From the NCBI RefSeq assembly GCF_000170755.1, contig NZ_ABCK01000031.1, positions 1 through 58,943 on the forward strand: a stretch of 58,943 nucleotides of DNA. The letters run 5' to 3'. This DNA comes from Lentisphaera araneosa HTCC2155. Its GTDB lineage: Bacteria; Verrucomicrobiota; Lentisphaeria; Lentisphaerales; Lentisphaeraceae. The translations under genes and the position numbers were made by a program. Each line of letters starts with the position of its first letter. Positions within the stretch are counted from its first letter, which is position 1. The notes beneath the pieces were generated by a model. It saw nothing but the letters and a program-made list of their open reading frames with translations. It ran no database searches and was not told where the DNA came from. Below, one piece after another: positions 46,039-55,725 of the stretch.

Positions 46039-47358
46039 ATGAATAAAGCATTCAAACTCGACACAGGCAATGATTCTCTTCACAGTATTGGCGGAATATT
46101 TTTAGGAGGTCAAGTTCTTCAACAAAGTGAAATTGACGATGAGTTCAGAACAGATCACAAAGCTAATCATATCTTTCAAGATGTAGATATCTTCAAGTCT
46201 CAGGTTGGGTTGCTGATTCAGGGGCGTGAACGCTTCACAGATATTAGTCAGTTTCGAGAAAACGAAGTTTTTACGAAATCACTTGGATTAAATAAAGTTC
46301 CATCAGAGGAACGTTTGCGTCAACGATTAGAAATCATGTCCTCTGAGCATGAAGTGCGTTTAAAGTCAGCTAATACGAAGCTTATTAAAAAGCAATCGAT
46401 AGGTAGCTTATCAAGAGGCGGAATGGATTTTATTCCACTCGATATGGACGTATCACCCATGGATAACTCCGGAAGTCACAAAGAAAATGTGAGTTGGACG
46501 TATAAAAATCATGATGGTTTTTCTCCTATGTTTGCCTACCTCGGAATTGAGGGTTTTATGCTGAACAATGAACTACGTCCAGGTTCACAACATGCACAAA
46601 AAGGAATGCCTGAGTTCTTAGACGAAAGCTTTACTATGATCAAAAAATTAAAGCTTAAACACCCCGTTCTACTTCGTTTAGACTCCGCTCACGATGCTGA
46701 AGTTAATTTCGATCACCTCCCTGATGACCAATACTTTCTGATTAAACGGAACCTGAGAAAGGAATCCAAAGAACAGTGGTTATCCAACGCACGGCGTTTA
46801 GGGCGACAGCTTAAATCTCGAGATGGTAAGAATGTATTTGTCGGTGAGCTCCATCACAGACAACCTGGAAACAATGAAGAGCGTAAAGTGGTTCCTTTTA
46901 TTTTTAAAGTTACGGAGCAACTCGAGGATCAAGACGGCAATCGACTTTTGATGCCAGAGATCGAAGTGGAAACCTATTGGACCAATTTACCTCTGGAAGC
47001 CGAGGATGTGATCGAACTTTATCACGATCATGGAACCAGTGAACAGTTCCATAGCGAATTAAAGAGCGATATGAATGTAGAGCGTTTGCCATCCGGAAAA
47101 TTCAAAGCGAATCAATTCTTTTTACACTGCGCCATGCTGGCCTTTAATGTTCTCAGAGTCATTGGCAATCACCTTATCCATAATAAATCTTTGGCTCCAA
47201 TAAAAATCAAAGTTCAACGGCGACGCTTACGTTGTGTAATACGTGACTTAATTTTTATCGCTTGTAAACACGTAAAACACGCAGGAGATGAATTCCTTAA
47301 ATTTGGACGACATTGCCCTTGGTTTAAGCTGTATCAAAAAATATCTTTTAGTCTTTAA
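46039..47358 (+). CDS. IS1380-family transposase
   Basis: A 439-residue DDE transposase. The first acidic site is in FIPLDMDVSPMDNSGSHKE, the second is LLRLDSAHDAEVNF, and the C-terminal Glu site is DHGTSEQFHSELKSDMNVER. The end carries the conserved ANQFFLHCAMLAFNVLR element. The overall order and spacing match IS1380-type transposases, and no frameshift or stop interrupts it. It would cut and paste the 45935-47589 element. Translation may be held down by the inverted repeat at 45979-46034. Confidence 0.93.
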   Translation: MNKAFKLDTGNDSLHSIGGIFLGGQVLQQSEIDDEFRTDHKANHIFQDVDIFKSQVGLLIQGRERFTDISQFRENEVFTKSLGLNKVPSEERLRQRLEIMSSEHEVRLKSANTKLIKKQSIGSLSRGGMDFIPLDMDVSPMDNSGSHKENVSWTYKNHDGFSPMFAYLGIEGFMLNNELRPGSQHAQKGMPEFLDESFTMIKKLKLKHPVLLRLDSAHDAEVNFDHLPDDQYFLIKRNLRKESKEQWLSNARRLGRQLKSRDGKNVFVGELHHRQPGNNEERKVVPFIFKVTEQLEDQDGNRLLMPEIEVETYWTNLPLEAEDVIELYHDHGTSEQFHSELKSDMNVERLPSGKFKANQFFLHCAMLAFNVLRVIGNHLIHNKSLAPIKIKVQRRRLRCVIRDLIFIACKHVKHAGDEFLKFGRHCPWFKLYQKISFSL

Positions 47359-47661
47359 TACCGCCAAGATATCATTCTCAAAAGTTCTGATTAAAGAACT
47401 TCTGCTTCCCTGTGCTCAAATTACGGCAATTTGCCGTGGAGGACTCTAGTTTTTGAGGTTTTCGTAGTCCATACACATCTCTGTCATCATAGCAGATAGA
47501 AAAAATTTCATAAGACGGACTTAAATGCTCCTCAAATTGACCAACTACAGCTTTTGAGGTAGTTCACAAATCCTTGTCACGGATTCAGGTTCTTTATTGT
47601 ATCAGCAAAAATCAACCCTTGCTTAAATATTTGAAATCAATTACTTAGACAAGGATCACTT

Positions 47662-48438
47662 ATGAAAAAGCAAAAATTCACTCTCATTGAAGTTCTCGTT
47701 GTGATTGCCATTATCGGTATCCTCGCTTCCCTTATTCTCCCAGCTTTGGGCAAAGCCAGAAAAAAATCTCAAATGTCGGTATGCAAAAGCAATATGAAAC
47801 AATTACATGTCGCCTCTATGATGTATACGGATGATAACAATGATTACTTCCCTTTCGATATAGTCGATATGTCATGGAATGATCATTTAGCTGGCTATGA
47901 TGGGAGAAATGTTGATTACTCAGACCTCAACACAAACACTCCATTAAGTGCAAGTCAATACTCCGAAGGTGTCTACGCCTGCCCCTCTGATAATGTTGAA
48001 AGAGCTGCCGATGTTTTAACTCTAAGTTATTCTCCTGTTCAATTAACTATTCATGGAGGCTCTTTTATTAACACGGGGCAGCGAGGAATTACGGGTATTC
48101 ATTGGGGTAGTAGCGCGCCTGTCTCAGCAAAAATAAGTGAAATAAATCAAACTAGCGGTACTATTTCAACTTTTGAGTATATGGCTGCAAATAACTCTGT
48201 AGGGGCTGGGGGACGACACCCATCCAAATATGGGGGAGGTGGCTTTAGCGTAGTTCTGCCAGGCACCTTTTTTGGGAGTCTCGATAACATTCCTCATGAA
48301 GAATCTGGAAAATCTAATTTCTTATTTGTTGATGGCCACGTAGCATCTCACACTCCTCTAGCAACCCTCGTAATTAGTGGTGGCGGAGTAGGATCAGCAG
48401 GGGATACTACAGGTACCATGTGGGACGCGCATAAGTAA
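47662..48438 (+). CDS. Type II secretion pseudopilin-like protein (first paralogue)
   Basis: 258 residues with a class III prepilin leader: KKQK then FTLIEVLVVIAIIGILASL, cleaved before Phe and methylated by prepilin peptidase in the usual system. The C-terminal domain has conserved CKSNMKQL and YACPSDN, and ends in NFLFVDGHVASH, the H-x9-DG-type tail of PVC pseudopilin-like proteins. Lentisphaera-type genomes have very many such genes, with mostly unknown roles in surface or secretion structures. It is 64 bases right of the IS target duplication. The paralogue at 48730 has the same layout. Confidence 0.9.
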   Translation: MKKQKFTLIEVLVVIAIIGILASLILPALGKARKKSQMSVCKSNMKQLHVASMMYTDDNNDYFPFDIVDMSWNDHLAGYDGRNVDYSDLNTNTPLSASQYSEGVYACPSDNVERAADVLTLSYSPVQLTIHGGSFINTGQRGITGIHWGSSAPVSAKISEINQTSGTISTFEYMAANNSVGAGGRHPSKYGGGGFSVVLPGTFFGSLDNIPHEESGKSNFLFVDGHVASHTPLATLVISGGGVGSAGDTTGTMWDAHK

Positions 48439-48729
48439 GATCTATTAAGTAATTTGCCCTTAAAATATTTCTCTTGGATCCATTTAGCTTGCCATTTATC
48501 GAGGCACTGCTCGAGTTTGGAGTCCTCCACTTCTTCAGCAACAACTTGATTGAAATGCTACAATTAAACCTTAAAAATTAGCCCATTCTCATCAAGGGAA
48601 AATACTTAAAATCGCTTATGATATGCCCCCCATAGTGAGTAACAATAAAACAATATCTGAGTTTTTGTAACGTGAGAAAACTTCTTATTGTATAAACCCT
48701 TTAGAATTTAAAATTATAAGGTTTGTACC

Positions 48730-49497
48730 ATGAACAAAAATAAGTTTACACTCATCGAACTCTTAGTTGTCGTCTCCATAATCGGAATCTTAGCTTCTTT
48801 GCTTTTACCCGCACTTAGCTCCGCACGTGATAAATCAAAATTGGCCGTTTGTAAATCCAACATGAGGCAAATTCAGGTTGCCTATCAAATGTATTTTGAT
48901 GATAATGATGGATATTATCCAACTGATAGTCCCCAAATGAGCTGGGATGACAGACTAAACGGCTACGATGGAAGAAATGTTCCTTTGAGCGATTTAAACT
49001 CCGCGTGGCCCTTAGAAAAAAGTCTCTACAATTCTGAAATCTATGCTTGCCCCGATGACGAGATCTCGCGTATATGGGGAGTCGATACAGATGTTTTAAC
49101 TTTATCTTATTCACCAACAACTTATATGTACTATGTGAATGCGGGGTCTATAAATAGTAGTAAAAGAGGTATAACTGGTTTTAATTGGAAAGGAGCCCTA
49201 GATGGCTACGCTTCGAGTAAAATCTCTGAAATTAACCAAGCTAGCAGTACCATCTCTACTTTTGAACACATGACTGAAGGGCGCTGTTTAGGGCGTGACG
49301 ACCAGAGCTCCGTCAGCCCAGAAAGTTTTTTCTTAAGTACGGCAAATGTTCCTCATGAGGGCTTCAATAAATCCAACTTTTTATTTGTTGATGGTCACGT
49401 GGAATCCCTCAATGCCTACTCTACTCTTTCCATAGATGGCGGTGGGATGGGTAGCGATACAAACACCACTGGAACAATGTGGGATGCGCATAGATAA
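48730..49497 (+). CDS. Type II secretion pseudopilin-like protein (second paralogue)
   Basis: 255 residues with the leader NKNK and FTLIELLVVVSIIGILASL. It is clearly paralogous to the protein at 47662: shared landmarks include CKSNMRQIQVAYQMYFDDN, YACPDDE, DVLTLSYSP, a KISEINQASSTISTFEHM core and NFLFVDGHVESL near the end, and both stop at GTMWDAH plus one residue. The differences are in the middle loops. The two genes are separated by 291 bases with no gene, so they were probably produced by local duplication and are transcribed separately. Confidence 0.9.
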   Translation: MNKNKFTLIELLVVVSIIGILASLLLPALSSARDKSKLAVCKSNMRQIQVAYQMYFDDNDGYYPTDSPQMSWDDRLNGYDGRNVPLSDLNSAWPLEKSLYNSEIYACPDDEISRIWGVDTDVLTLSYSPTTYMYYVNAGSINSSKRGITGFNWKGALDGYASSKISEINQASSTISTFEHMTEGRCLGRDDQSSVSPESFFLSTANVPHEGFNKSNFLFVDGHVESLNAYSTLSIDGGGMGSDTNTTGTMWDAHR

Positions 49498-49625
49498 TGC
49501 CTCTGTAGTGCATCGGAGTAATAACTAAATTATTCGATTGAAATCCGTAAATTATTGTGGTGTTTGTAACACTCAATTGATTTCCATTGTAAATCATTAT
49601 AAGTATTAAAAAACGATCCCTACAT

Positions 49626-52340
49626 ATGAAATACCATTTGACCTTAATCACTCTTCTTTTTATACCTTTCTTAAGCAAGGCCAAAAGCCCCGATTTTGCC
49701 AAAGAAATTCTGCCTATCTTATCTGATAAATGCTTTGCTTGTCACGGCCCAGATTCCAAAGAAAAAGATCTTCGCTTAGATAGCTTTGAGCACGCCACCA
49801 AAGATCTCGATGGCTACAAAGCTATTGATATTCAAAATCCAGAAGAAAGCGAAGTCATCTACCGCATTAATGATGATGATGACCCCATGCCTCCAGAGGA
49901 CGAAAAGCAACTCACCGACAAAGAACGTAAACTGCTCACTCAATGGATCAAATCGGGTGCGAAGTACGCAAAACACTGGGCCTATGTCTTAGCAAAAAAA
50001 CATGACACACTCAATAGCATAGATGATTTTATCAAAGCCGATTTCCCCAAGGGCAAGACCTTTGCCCCCGCAGCTGATAAACGCACTCTCGCTCGTCGTG
50101 CCGCGCTTACTCTCACTGGCTTGCCACCAAATCAACAAGAACTCAATCGCTTCCTCAATGACACCAGTTCCAAGGCCTATGAGACTTACCTTGATCAGCT
50201 ACTCGCCAAACCCACTTACGGCGAACACCAAGCTCGTTATTGGTTAGATGCGATTCGCTATGGCGATACCCATGGACTGCACCTAGATAATCGTCGCGCC
50301 ATCTACCCCTACCGCGATTGGGTCATCATGGCCATGAACGACAACCTGCCACTCAATGATTTTATCACCTGGCAAGTTGCCGGGGACCTACTCCCCAATC
50401 CAAGTTTGGAACAGCAGGTTGCCACTGGCTTTGTACGCATGAATCCGACCACTGGTGAAGGGGGCGCCTTGGAAGAAGAGTTCCAAATGAAAAATAATTT
50501 TGACCGCGTCGAGACACTAGGTACCGCACTGCTTGGTTCTAGCCTGCTCTGCGTCCGTTGTCACACGCATAAATACGACCCCATCATCCATGACGAATAC
50601 TACAAGCTCATGGCCTTTTTTAATAATACCGCAGAGAAATCCGTCGATGGCAATCGCTACGATTACGCACCCGTCATTAAAGCTCCCGGCAATATTCACG
50701 ATTGGCAGCAATGGAATAAGATCAAGGCTAGCGGAAAAAGAAGTCCTCAGCCTATTTTTACTGCGCTAAAAAGTCAGAGTAGCAAAACCGCCACGCCAAA
50801 AGCAAAACACCAAACATACACTTTTGATATCACTGAACTCAGCCCTCAAGTGGATGGTTTTAAACTTGAAATCCTCAATTATAAAAACTTAAAAAACCCC
50901 AAGCCTAAAACTCAGCAGTTTTTTATAAAAAAGCTCCAAGCCAAATATATTCATGAGGATGGCACGACAAAAGAAATTGAGTTTGATTCCATCTCCGGAA
51001 CTTCGTCTCACAATCGCTTCAAAGTCGATAATATCCTCAAAGAAAAAACGAATTCTGGCTGGCGCATTGACCTAAGTAAAAACTTCAATCATAGCGCAAC
51101 GCTCAGCTTTGCGGATAGACTCAAGTTCTCCAAAGGCGATAGGCTGCAAATTGAACTTCATATCGACACTCATGCCATTGATCTCAAGCGCTTCAAAATC
51201 TCCAGTGGCATGCACCTTGTACCGCAAACGCCTCTAGATAAAATCGAACACCGCTTTGCCACCACTCTTATTGCAAAAGAAGGTAAAAAACGCGATACTT
51301 TTGTTCTTGAGCGTGGTGAATATACCAATCCCATTGGCAAAGCTCTCGAACCCGGAGTCATTTCAGTCATGGGCGAAATGCCGGAAGGCGCTCCCAAAAA
51401 TCGCCTTGGCCTTGCGCAGTGGCTGACCTCGCCCAATCACCCCACTGTCTCTCGCGTTTTAGTTAACCGCATTTGGCAACGCGTTTTTGGCGCAGGCCTC
51501 GTGCGCACTCCCGAGGACCTTGGCCTTCAAGGTGACCACCCCACTCACCCAGAGTTACTCGATTGGCTCGCCCTCAAACTCCAGGAAGATGGCTGGGACC
51601 TAAAAAAGACTCTGAAGATGATGCTCTTGAGCCAGACTTTCCAACAATCCTCTAAATGGCGCCAAGATCTTAGTGACCCCGAAAATAAACTCTTCGCTCG
51701 TGGCCCTTCTTATCGTCTCGATGCCGAAGTCCTCCGCGATATGGGACTCTGGGCCAGTGGCTTACTCGACCCCCACATGGGCGGCGAAGGCGTCAAACCT
51801 TACCAACCAAGTGGCTTATGGAAAGCTCTCGCGCATCCCTCTAGTGACACCAAGGAATACACCAGAGATACCGGCGACAAACTCTATCGTCGCAGCCTCT
51901 ACGTCTATTGGAAGCGAACTAGCCCCCACCCCATGATGAATTTATTTGATGCGCCCAGTCGCGAGGTCAGTTGCGTCCAACGCTCTCGTTCCAATACGCC
52001 ACTGCAATCTCTCGCACTGTTAAACGAGACCCAGCGTATCGAAATGGCCCGTTCACTAGCCGAAAGGCTTTTGACTGAAGCAAAAGATGATCAATCCCGA
52101 CTGCAAATGATTTTCCAAGTCATTTCCTCGCGCTCACCCTCGGCACAAGAGCGTCAGGTTTGTCTCAAGCTGCTCAAGCAAATGAAAGAAAAATTCCGTG
52201 CCTCACCCCAAGACGCCAAAGAGTTGCTCTCCACTGGGGATAAATTGCGCAATCCGCAAATTGACCTCATTGAACATGCCGCTTGGACGCAAGTTTCCGC
52301 CACCATCTTAGCCTCTGATTTGGCTCTTCTACTCTATTAA
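49626..52340 (+). CDS. PSCyt1-DUF1549-DUF1553 cytochrome protein
   Basis: 904 residues with a signal peptide (KYHLTLITLLFIPFLSKA). The N-terminal planctomycete cytochrome C domain has heme motif CFACH (36-40) in DKCFACHGPDSKEKDLRLD. DUF1549 follows at about 140-340 (TFAPAADKRTLARRAALTLTGLPP, then YGEHQARYWLDAIRYGDTHG and CVRCHTHKYDP, a second CxxCH). DUF1553 is at about 590-860 (PTVSRVLVNRIWQRVFGAGL, FDAPSREVSCVQRSRSNTPL). Such proteins are a PVC hallmark and always come with a DUF1501 partner, as here. The function is not established; electron transfer in polymer degradation is suspected. Confidence 0.93.
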   Translation: MKYHLTLITLLFIPFLSKAKSPDFAKEILPILSDKCFACHGPDSKEKDLRLDSFEHATKDLDGYKAIDIQNPEESEVIYRINDDDDPMPPEDEKQLTDKERKLLTQWIKSGAKYAKHWAYVLAKKHDTLNSIDDFIKADFPKGKTFAPAADKRTLARRAALTLTGLPPNQQELNRFLNDTSSKAYETYLDQLLAKPTYGEHQARYWLDAIRYGDTHGLHLDNRRAIYPYRDWVIMAMNDNLPLNDFITWQVAGDLLPNPSLEQQVATGFVRMNPTTGEGGALEEEFQMKNNFDRVETLGTALLGSSLLCVRCHTHKYDPIIHDEYYKLMAFFNNTAEKSVDGNRYDYAPVIKAPGNIHDWQQWNKIKASGKRSPQPIFTALKSQSSKTATPKAKHQTYTFDITELSPQVDGFKLEILNYKNLKNPKPKTQQFFIKKLQAKYIHEDGTTKEIEFDSISGTSSHNRFKVDNILKEKTNSGWRIDLSKNFNHSATLSFADRLKFSKGDRLQIELHIDTHAIDLKRFKISSGMHLVPQTPLDKIEHRFATTLIAKEGKKRDTFVLERGEYTNPIGKALEPGVISVMGEMPEGAPKNRLGLAQWLTSPNHPTVSRVLVNRIWQRVFGAGLVRTPEDLGLQGDHPTHPELLDWLALKLQEDGWDLKKTLKMMLLSQTFQQSSKWRQDLSDPENKLFARGPSYRLDAEVLRDMGLWASGLLDPHMGGEGVKPYQPSGLWKALAHPSSDTKEYTRDTGDKLYRRSLYVYWKRTSPHPMMNLFDAPSREVSCVQRSRSNTPLQSLALLNETQRIEMARSLAERLLTEAKDDQSRLQMIFQVISSRSPSAQERQVCLKLLKQMKEKFRASPQDAKELLSTGDKLRNPQIDLIEHAAWTQVSATILASDLALLLY

Positions 52341-52363
52341 TCTGCGTATCAAAGGAAATGAAT

Positions 52364-53893
52364 ATGTTTGAACAAAATCCCATACGTGAAAATGATCTGA
52401 TGATGACTCGCCGCAACTTATTTGGCCAGGCCAGTCTTGGTCTTGGCACCATGGCCATGGCCATGGCCATGGCAAACCTTTACGGCGCAGATTCAAGCAA
52501 TCCTCAACTCAGACAAAAAGCTGAACTCAATGGGGGAATCCATCACAAAGCCACCGCCAAGCGAGTTATTTACCTCTTTATGAGTGGCGGCCCCAGCCAT
52601 CACGATACCTGGGACTACAAACCCAAAATGACCGACATGTTTGGCAAAGAACTCCCCGATGAAATCCGCGATGGTCAGCGCGTCACGGGCATGACTGCGG
52701 GCCAAAAGAGTTTCCCTGTTTGCCCCAGTAAATACAAGTTCAAAAAATACGACAACAATGAAAATGGCGTCCACGTCAGTTCGCTCTTGCCCCACACCGC
52801 AAAAGCGGTCAAAGAAATGTGCATCGTCAATAGTACTTTTACCGAGGCAATCAATCACGACCCCGCCATCACCTATATCCAAACTGGTAGTCAAATCCCT
52901 GGTCGCCCTAGCCTTGGCGCCTGGCTGAGCTATGGCCTTGGCAGTGACAACAAAGACCTCCCGGGTTACGTAGTCATGCACGCCAGAAGTCAACACGCGG
53001 AGCAAAGCCTCTTTGGTCGCCTCTGGGGAAGTGGCTTCATGCCTTCTGATCATCAGGGCGTTCTGCTTAGGAGTCAAAAAGATGCCGTGCTCTATCTCAA
53101 TAATCCCAAAGGTGTGAGTCGCGCTAATCGTCGTCAACAACTCGATGCCCTCGCAGCACTTAATCAACAACATCACGACTCCTTTGGTGATCCTGAGATT
53201 CTTGCTCGCATTCGTCAACACGAAATGGCCTACCGCATGCAAACCGCCGTTCCTGAACTCATGGATATTTCTCAGGAACCTGAGCATACCTACAAACTCT
53301 ATGGTGAAGACGCTCGCACCCCGGGTACTTTTGCCGCTTCTTGCCTCAATGCTCGACGTCTAGCGGAACGCGGAGTTCGCAATATTCAGATCTTTCACCG
53401 CGGTTGGGATGCCCACCGCAACCTCCCACATGAGCACGAAAATCAGTGCCGTGATATCGATCAAGCCTGCTATGGGCTTATTATGGACCTCAAGCAACGC
53501 GGCATGTTAGAAGATACCCTTGTTGTTTGGGGTGGTGAATTTGGTCGTACAGCTTATTGCCAAGGGCCGCTCACAAGAGAAAACTATGGTCGCGATCATC
53601 ACCCGCGTTGCTTCACAACTTGGATGGCTGGTGGCGGTATTAAACCTGGTATCACTTATGGTCGCACCGATGATTATGGCTACAATATTACGGATAAAGA
53701 TGGCAACATACTCAAACCGCAACCGAGTAAAGATGACAAATGGGTTCCCGGCACCATGCACATCCACGATCGCAACGCCACTATCTTACACCTCATGGGC
53801 ATTGATCATCGCAAACTCACTTATCGCTATCAAGGTCGCGACTTCCGCCTCACCGACGTCCACGGCCACGTCATCCACGATATTATGGCTTAA
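52364..53893 (+). CDS. DUF1501 family protein with Tat signal
   Basis: About 509 residues. I use ATG 52364 because AAAGGA at 52351-52356 is seven bases from it and too close to the ATG at 52358. A twin-arginine signal (TRRNLF) is followed by a hydrophobic core GQASLGLGTMAMAMAMANLYG. The body has VIYLFMSGGPSHHDTWDYKP, DTLVVWGGEFGRT and the C-terminal MGIDHRKLTYRYQGRDFRLT, all typical of DUF1501, an alkaline-phosphatase-superfamily group. It is the partner of the PSCyt1 protein 23 bases upstream. The final codons and 3' flank recur at 55803-55927 and 57969-58032. Confidence 0.93.
   Translation: MFEQNPIRENDLMMTRRNLFGQASLGLGTMAMAMAMANLYGADSSNPQLRQKAELNGGIHHKATAKRVIYLFMSGGPSHHDTWDYKPKMTDMFGKELPDEIRDGQRVTGMTAGQKSFPVCPSKYKFKKYDNNENGVHVSSLLPHTAKAVKEMCIVNSTFTEAINHDPAITYIQTGSQIPGRPSLGAWLSYGLGSDNKDLPGYVVMHARSQHAEQSLFGRLWGSGFMPSDHQGVLLRSQKDAVLYLNNPKGVSRANRRQQLDALAALNQQHHDSFGDPEILARIRQHEMAYRMQTAVPELMDISQEPEHTYKLYGEDARTPGTFAASCLNARRLAERGVRNIQIFHRGWDAHRNLPHEHENQCRDIDQACYGLIMDLKQRGMLEDTLVVWGGEFGRTAYCQGPLTRENYGRDHHPRCFTTWMAGGGIKPGITYGRTDDYGYNITDKDGNILKPQPSKDDKWVPGTMHIHDRNATILHLMGIDHRKLTYRYQGRDFRLTDVHGHVIHDIMA
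52451..52474 (+). repeat. ATGGCC hexanucleotide tract in the Tat signal
   Basis: Three perfect ATGGCC units and a fourth, ATGGCA, encode alternating Met-Ala in the hydrophobic core of the DUF1501 signal peptide. Unit changes keep frame, so only the signal length would vary. Confidence 0.9.
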
Positions 53894-53952
53894 GCCTATT
53901 CAATAAACGGCGCCCTGGGTACACCAAGCACCAGCTTGGCCTTGTCTCAAAA
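53801..53952 (+). repeat. Tail copy A: native 3' end and flank of the DUF1501 gene
   Basis: The original of a sequence repeated downstream. It covers the last codons (IDHRKL through HDIMA), the stop, and 60 bases of flank including stem CCAAGC/GCTTGG (53924-53939). The hexamer run between CGACG and TCAT has two NCCACG units here, three in copy B and one in copy C. Confidence 0.9.
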
Positions 53953-53994
53953 TAATAATGGTGGAATTATCACTACTTTTTCTAAGTAAATCAG

Positions 53995-54474
53995 TTAGGG
54001 ATTTTCAAAAATCTCTATCAACGCATTGAGTTCACTAAAATTAACTCGCCAGGATTCGAGTTGTTCTTTAGAGATTCGTCTTGCCCATTCATCCTTATCA
54101 ATCTTCTGGGCTTCTCGGCTGAAATAAGTTTCAAAAGTCGATTTAATATTTTGACTTACACTTTGATCGTAAACTATCTTTAACAAAAAAGCCTCTAAAC
54201 AAGGACTTATTCGTAGTGAAGTAATACTCCGTGGAATTGACATAGTTATATCTTTATCATTATCACTTATACAATAAACTTCATCATAGCCTGAACATAT
54301 TTTCTTAGCCCTTCTAATAACTGATTGAGGATCACCACCAGCTTTCTCAACCCTAAATGACCAAGTACTATTCTGATATGTTTGCTTTAAAAAATCCAAA
54401 AAACTCTTATCCGCTTTACCTTCGCAAACAATAAGACATGTAGTTTTCTGCTGACGTCTCCTCCTACCATTCAT
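53995..54474 (-). CDS. RloB-like TOPRIM protein (cassette 1, second gene)
   Basis: A 159-residue protein of the RloB/AbiLii type. The TOPRIM fold is marked by Glu18 in IVCEGKADKSF and Asp71/Asp73 in ISDNDKD. The segment SPCLEAFLLKI (about 90-100) matches the (N/S)PCFExWLL element of RloB. A basic N-terminus (NGRRRRQQK) may bind nucleic acid. It should be a nuclease partner of the ATPase that ends two bases upstream. Such pairs have been linked to phage defence (AbiL) and to restriction loci (RloA/RloB). Activity here is inferred. Confidence 0.82.
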   Translation of the reverse strand: MNGRRRRQQKTTCLIVCEGKADKSFLDFLKQTYQNSTWSFRVEKAGGDPQSVIRRAKKICSGYDEVYCISDNDKDITMSIPRSITSLRISPCLEAFLLKIVYDQSVSQNIKSTFETYFSREAQKIDKDEWARRISKEQLESWRVNFSELNALIEIFENP

Positions 54475-54476
54475 AA

Positions 54477-55664
54477 CTACGCCTCTACAGGTATACCGCC
54501 ATACGCTCCAGCATGATACTTTTCGCGTAAGTTATCGACACGACGCACTCCTTTAATGTCTTTGATAAAGTAAGCATCCGTAACGCAATTCTCGTCTTTT
54601 TCCGTAAGGATAATTTGCTCCTTTTCCAAATAAGACATGATATAATCCGCATGACCCGTAAAAATCAATTGCGCTCCATGAGGGTTACTTTCCTCATCGT
54701 AAAATAACTCTAAGAAATTTTTAAGCATGTGCGAATGGAGATAGGCATCAATTTCATCAATAACTGCAACGCCTCCGTGTTTCAATGTATTGAGTACATC
54801 AAAAATCAATACATAAAGAGACTGAGTGCCATTAGACTCCTGACCAATGAAAAGAGATTGGCGATCTCCGTTGATTTCATGAAAAACGAATGGAATTGTT
54901 TCAACTACAGCTTTGTCACCCTTTATCACTTCTTTGGTTTTAAACTGAATATCTACTAAACCTAGATCGAACGAGGACAGTAATTGCACAGCCTGATCTT
55001 TGATATCTTCATTAAGTTTATATTTTTCGGTAGAACTAAAAATTTTATCTAATAAAGGCGAGGTCAAATTATCGCGCCCCATGCTCGTGACATTACTTAC
55101 TGAATTTAAGAAAGCATTAATAGGAGAATTAAGAGCTGCAATCTCAATATCATTGTGATAGCAAAATGATAATAAAGACACCTTTACTGAAAAAATATCC
55201 GATAATTTAGCAATCTCTTTAATAGGAGATTTAATGGTTTTACCAATTCGGGTAAAGATGGTCGCCTTTTTAAGTCGCGTTTTAAGCGACTCTCTTACAA
55301 TCCCTTCCGACTTTACTTCTAAAGTGTATAAATAGATTTCTCCATAAGCATCAAACTCCAGTTCAAACTTAGACGTCGCATCTTTAGTTTCTTCACAAAA
55401 CTTAAAACCTAACACTGGTATATCCTGATCTTTGTCTAGTAGATAAGAGTCCGTTGTAAAGTACTTCAAAAATGCTAAAGCTTTAACTAAATTTGTTTTC
55501 CCTGATGCATTATGACCAAAAACCGCGACAACCTTTGGGTAACGACCACCGTCACAATTTTCATAAAAGGCCTCCAAGGGGGGTGCATTTTTTGGAATAG
55601 AGAAATTAAGTGCCACCTTGTCGCGAATGCTGTAAAAGTTTTCAACAGTAAATTTTCGTATCAT
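54477..55664 (-). CDS. AAA_15/RloA-like ATPase (cassette 1, first gene)
   Basis: A 395-residue SMC-like ATPase. N-terminus IRKFTVENFYSIRDKVALNF, Walker A GHNASGKT (50-57), a long middle region without coiled-coil, and a Walker B/signature region late in the protein: GQESNGTQSLYVLIFD, then GGVAVIDEIDAYLHSHM near 300 and TGHADYIMSY. This is the RloA/AbiLi-type sensor of defence pairs. It stops two bases before the RloB-like gene. A perfect 11-bp dyad lies 62 bases upstream. Cassette 1 is on the minus strand, opposite to the DUF1501 gene. Confidence 0.85.
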   Translation of the reverse strand: MIRKFTVENFYSIRDKVALNFSIPKNAPPLEAFYENCDGGRYPKVVAVFGHNASGKTNLVKALAFLKYFTTDSYLLDKDQDIPVLGFKFCEETKDATSKFELEFDAYGEIYLYTLEVKSEGIVRESLKTRLKKATIFTRIGKTIKSPIKEIAKLSDIFSVKVSLLSFCYHNDIEIAALNSPINAFLNSVSNVTSMGRDNLTSPLLDKIFSSTEKYKLNEDIKDQAVQLLSSFDLGLVDIQFKTKEVIKGDKAVVETIPFVFHEINGDRQSLFIGQESNGTQSLYVLIFDVLNTLKHGGVAVIDEIDAYLHSHMLKNFLELFYDEESNPHGAQLIFTGHADYIMSYLEKEQIILTEKDENCVTDAYFIKDIKGVRRVDNLREKYHAGAYGGIPVEA

Positions 55665-55725
55665 CGTTAAACCAAAGAATATTTAATAATACATAATAAA
55701 TGTTCCAAAAATCCCATTAATCAAC

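Larger units (their letters stand above)
45930..47594. mobile_element. Complete IS1380-family insertion sequence with 5-bp target duplication
   Basis: The element spans 45935-47589 (1655 bp). Its ends are perfect 13-bp inverted repeats: CCTGAATCCGTGA at 45935-45947 and its complement at 47577-47589. It is bounded by the direct repeat TTCTT (45930-45934 and 47590-47594), the target duplication. It carries one transposase gene, and the CCTGAATC ends fit the IS1380 family. It sits between genes and interrupts none. Intact ends and an intact transposase point to a recent, possibly active copy. The end after the transposase (47359-47576) has a stem ACGGCAA/TTGCCGT (47423-47437) and no second gene. 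Confidence 0.93.

Noticed and set aside
47423-47437. Link between the IS stem ACGGCAA/TTGCCGT and the hairpin at 55933-55955
   Set aside because: The arms are short and the surroundings unlike; no IS ends occur near 55933, so chance is likely.
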